NCBI RefSeq assembly: GCF_022458865.1
Contig: NZ_JAJNMU010000004.1
Span: forward strand, 62,001 to 126,000
Origin: Paenibacillus periandrae
Lineage (GTDB): Bacteria > Bacillota > Bacilli > Paenibacillales > NBRC-103111
Length of the DNA stretch: 64,000 nt
Direction of reading: 5' to 3'
A program made the translations under genes and the position numbers. This document shows, piece by piece, positions 63,359-64,000 of this stretch. Under the pieces are notes generated by a model. It did not search any database and had not been told where the DNA came from. It saw only the letters and a list, made by a program, of their open reading frames with translations. Within the stretch, counting starts at the first letter, position 1. Every line of letters starts with the position of its first letter.

Positions 63359-64000
63359 TTAGCTGCTCGATCCCTTGGACCCGGAGCTGCTGGAAGAGCT
63401 GCCGATTCCACCCTTGGCGCCGGACGCTCCACTGGATATCCCGTTGGATGAACCGGATGACGCTTTGGGTGCTGATACTGACTTGCTTCCGGATGAAGAG
63501 CTGGAAGAAGGAGCAGTAGACGCTGAAGAGGTGAACGAACCAGAGCGCTCAGTTGTCGTAGGCGCTGGCTTGCTGGTCGTTGCTGGTGCAGTTGTAGTCT
63601 TTGACTTGCTGTCAGCGACAGGTGTTGTGCTCTTGGCATTGCTGCTGGCTGCCGGCTTATTGTTGGTGGGTGCAGCTGCCTTATTGGATTGCATAGCTTT
63701 CCCGGCCTTAGCGGCTCCGATTGCTGCGGCTGCGGCACCTACGGCAAGCCCCGCCAAGGCTCCGGTAATTAATCCTGAGGATACGGACGATTCCCGGCCA
63801 TAATAAGTATTTCCATTGTAATTGTACACATAGTTTCTATCCACGCTGGCTCCTGAGTCATCGCATTGGTTATCGCCATCATCGTCCTGGCAATAATCCT
63901 CTGCAGTGCCGCCATATGGAATATCATCTGTGCTTGCCAACTCTGGAATCTCTTGTATCTCTTCCTCGCCGGATACCACCGCCTCCTGAGCGGTCTTGTT
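63359..64000 (-). CDS. Acidic and Ser/Ala-rich low-complexity protein (partial, YjfM/DUF1190-like position)
   Basis: The frame is open to the window edge; a GTG at 63979 is too close to its ribosome binding site to be the start. Visible ~213 residues: an acidic Cys-containing part (AEDYCQDDDGDNQCDDSGAS), an aromatic NYVYNYNGNTYYGRE, an Ala/Gly membrane-like or flexible segment (LITGALAGLAVGAAAAAIGA), and a long Ser/Thr/Ala/Pro/Lys tail ending in GSSSSSSGSKGSSS. First visible gene of the set with the ATP-grasp protein (31 bp) and DUF350 protein. In E. coli this place is held by DUF1190 proteins (YjfM, YgiB), which are also Ser-rich and of low complexity. Confidence 0.7.
   Translation of the reverse strand, partial: NKTAQEAVVSGEEEIQEIPELASTDDIPYGGTAEDYCQDDDGDNQCDDSGASVDRNYVYNYNGNTYYGRESSVSSGLITGALAGLAVGAAAAAIGAAKAGKAMQSNKAAAPTNNKPAASSNAKSTTPVADSKSKTTTAPATTSKPAPTTTERSGSFTSSASTAPSSSSSSGSKSVSAPKASSGSSNGISSGASGAKGGIGSSSSSSGSKGSSS

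Overview
The window reads as a chromosomal segment of a Paenibacillus-like member of the Bacillota. The signs are stacked CUT1 sugar importers with lipoprotein binding proteins, membrane-anchored AraC one-component regulators, a YesM/YesN two-component pair, strong AGGAGG ribosome binding sites, and GTG/TTG starts. No rRNA, tRNA, CRISPR array or insertion sequence was seen. The genus is inferred from gene content only.

Layout. 0-17.8 kb: two oligosaccharide-uptake loci of the LplB/YtcP type. The first (minus strand) has a membrane AraC regulator, two permeases and a binding protein, and is followed by another AraC protein and the start of a YesM-like kinase that leaves the window. A Gfo/Idh/MocA dehydrogenase separates it from the second, which is divergent: regulator, binding protein and a beta-propeller-like protein leftward; two permeases and a paralogous propeller-like protein rightward. 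17.9-24.7 kb: a third CUT1 importer divergent from a YesM/YesN pair. 24.8-30.3 kb: a secreted stalk-domain protein, a Tat-exported phosphoesterase and a five-PAS histidine kinase.

30.5-35.7 kb: a tightly coupled type III polyketide synthase / methyltransferase / flavoprotein / MMPL transporter operon. 36-42.8 kb: a LacI-regulated operon for an AfuABC/FbpABC-type importer with an MBL-fold hydrolase and a HAD phosphatase. A perfect 18-bp LacI operator lies at the lacI promoter, and a 16/18 match lies 167 bp away on the polyketide side, so one repressor may control both operons. 42.9-46 kb: small genes and a PhyH-type oxygenase with a divergent AraC regulator. 46-52.3 kb: a complete L-rhamnose operon (aldolase/dehydrogenase fusion, ASRT-like protein, isomerase, kinase, DeoR regulator) behind a 17-bp-arm inverted repeat.

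52.4-59.0 kb is the most unusual part. Two replication-initiator-like genes surround 13 iteron-like 17-bp repeats, a palindrome and a candidate four-hairpin RNA opposite to the rep genes. An AT-rich stretch with DnaA-box-like sites follows. Both sides are decayed: a frameshifted Ig-like surface-protein remnant on the left, a truncated permease and a broken dehydrogenase on the right. This looks like a captured iteron plasmid replication module or a chromosomally maintained relative of one. 59.3-64 kb: an FMN split-barrel protein divergent from a MocR regulator, then a low-complexity acidic/Ser-rich protein, a glutathionylspermidine-synthase-like ATP-grasp protein and a DUF350 membrane protein, matching the E. 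coli YjfL/YjfM/YjfC grouping in kind.
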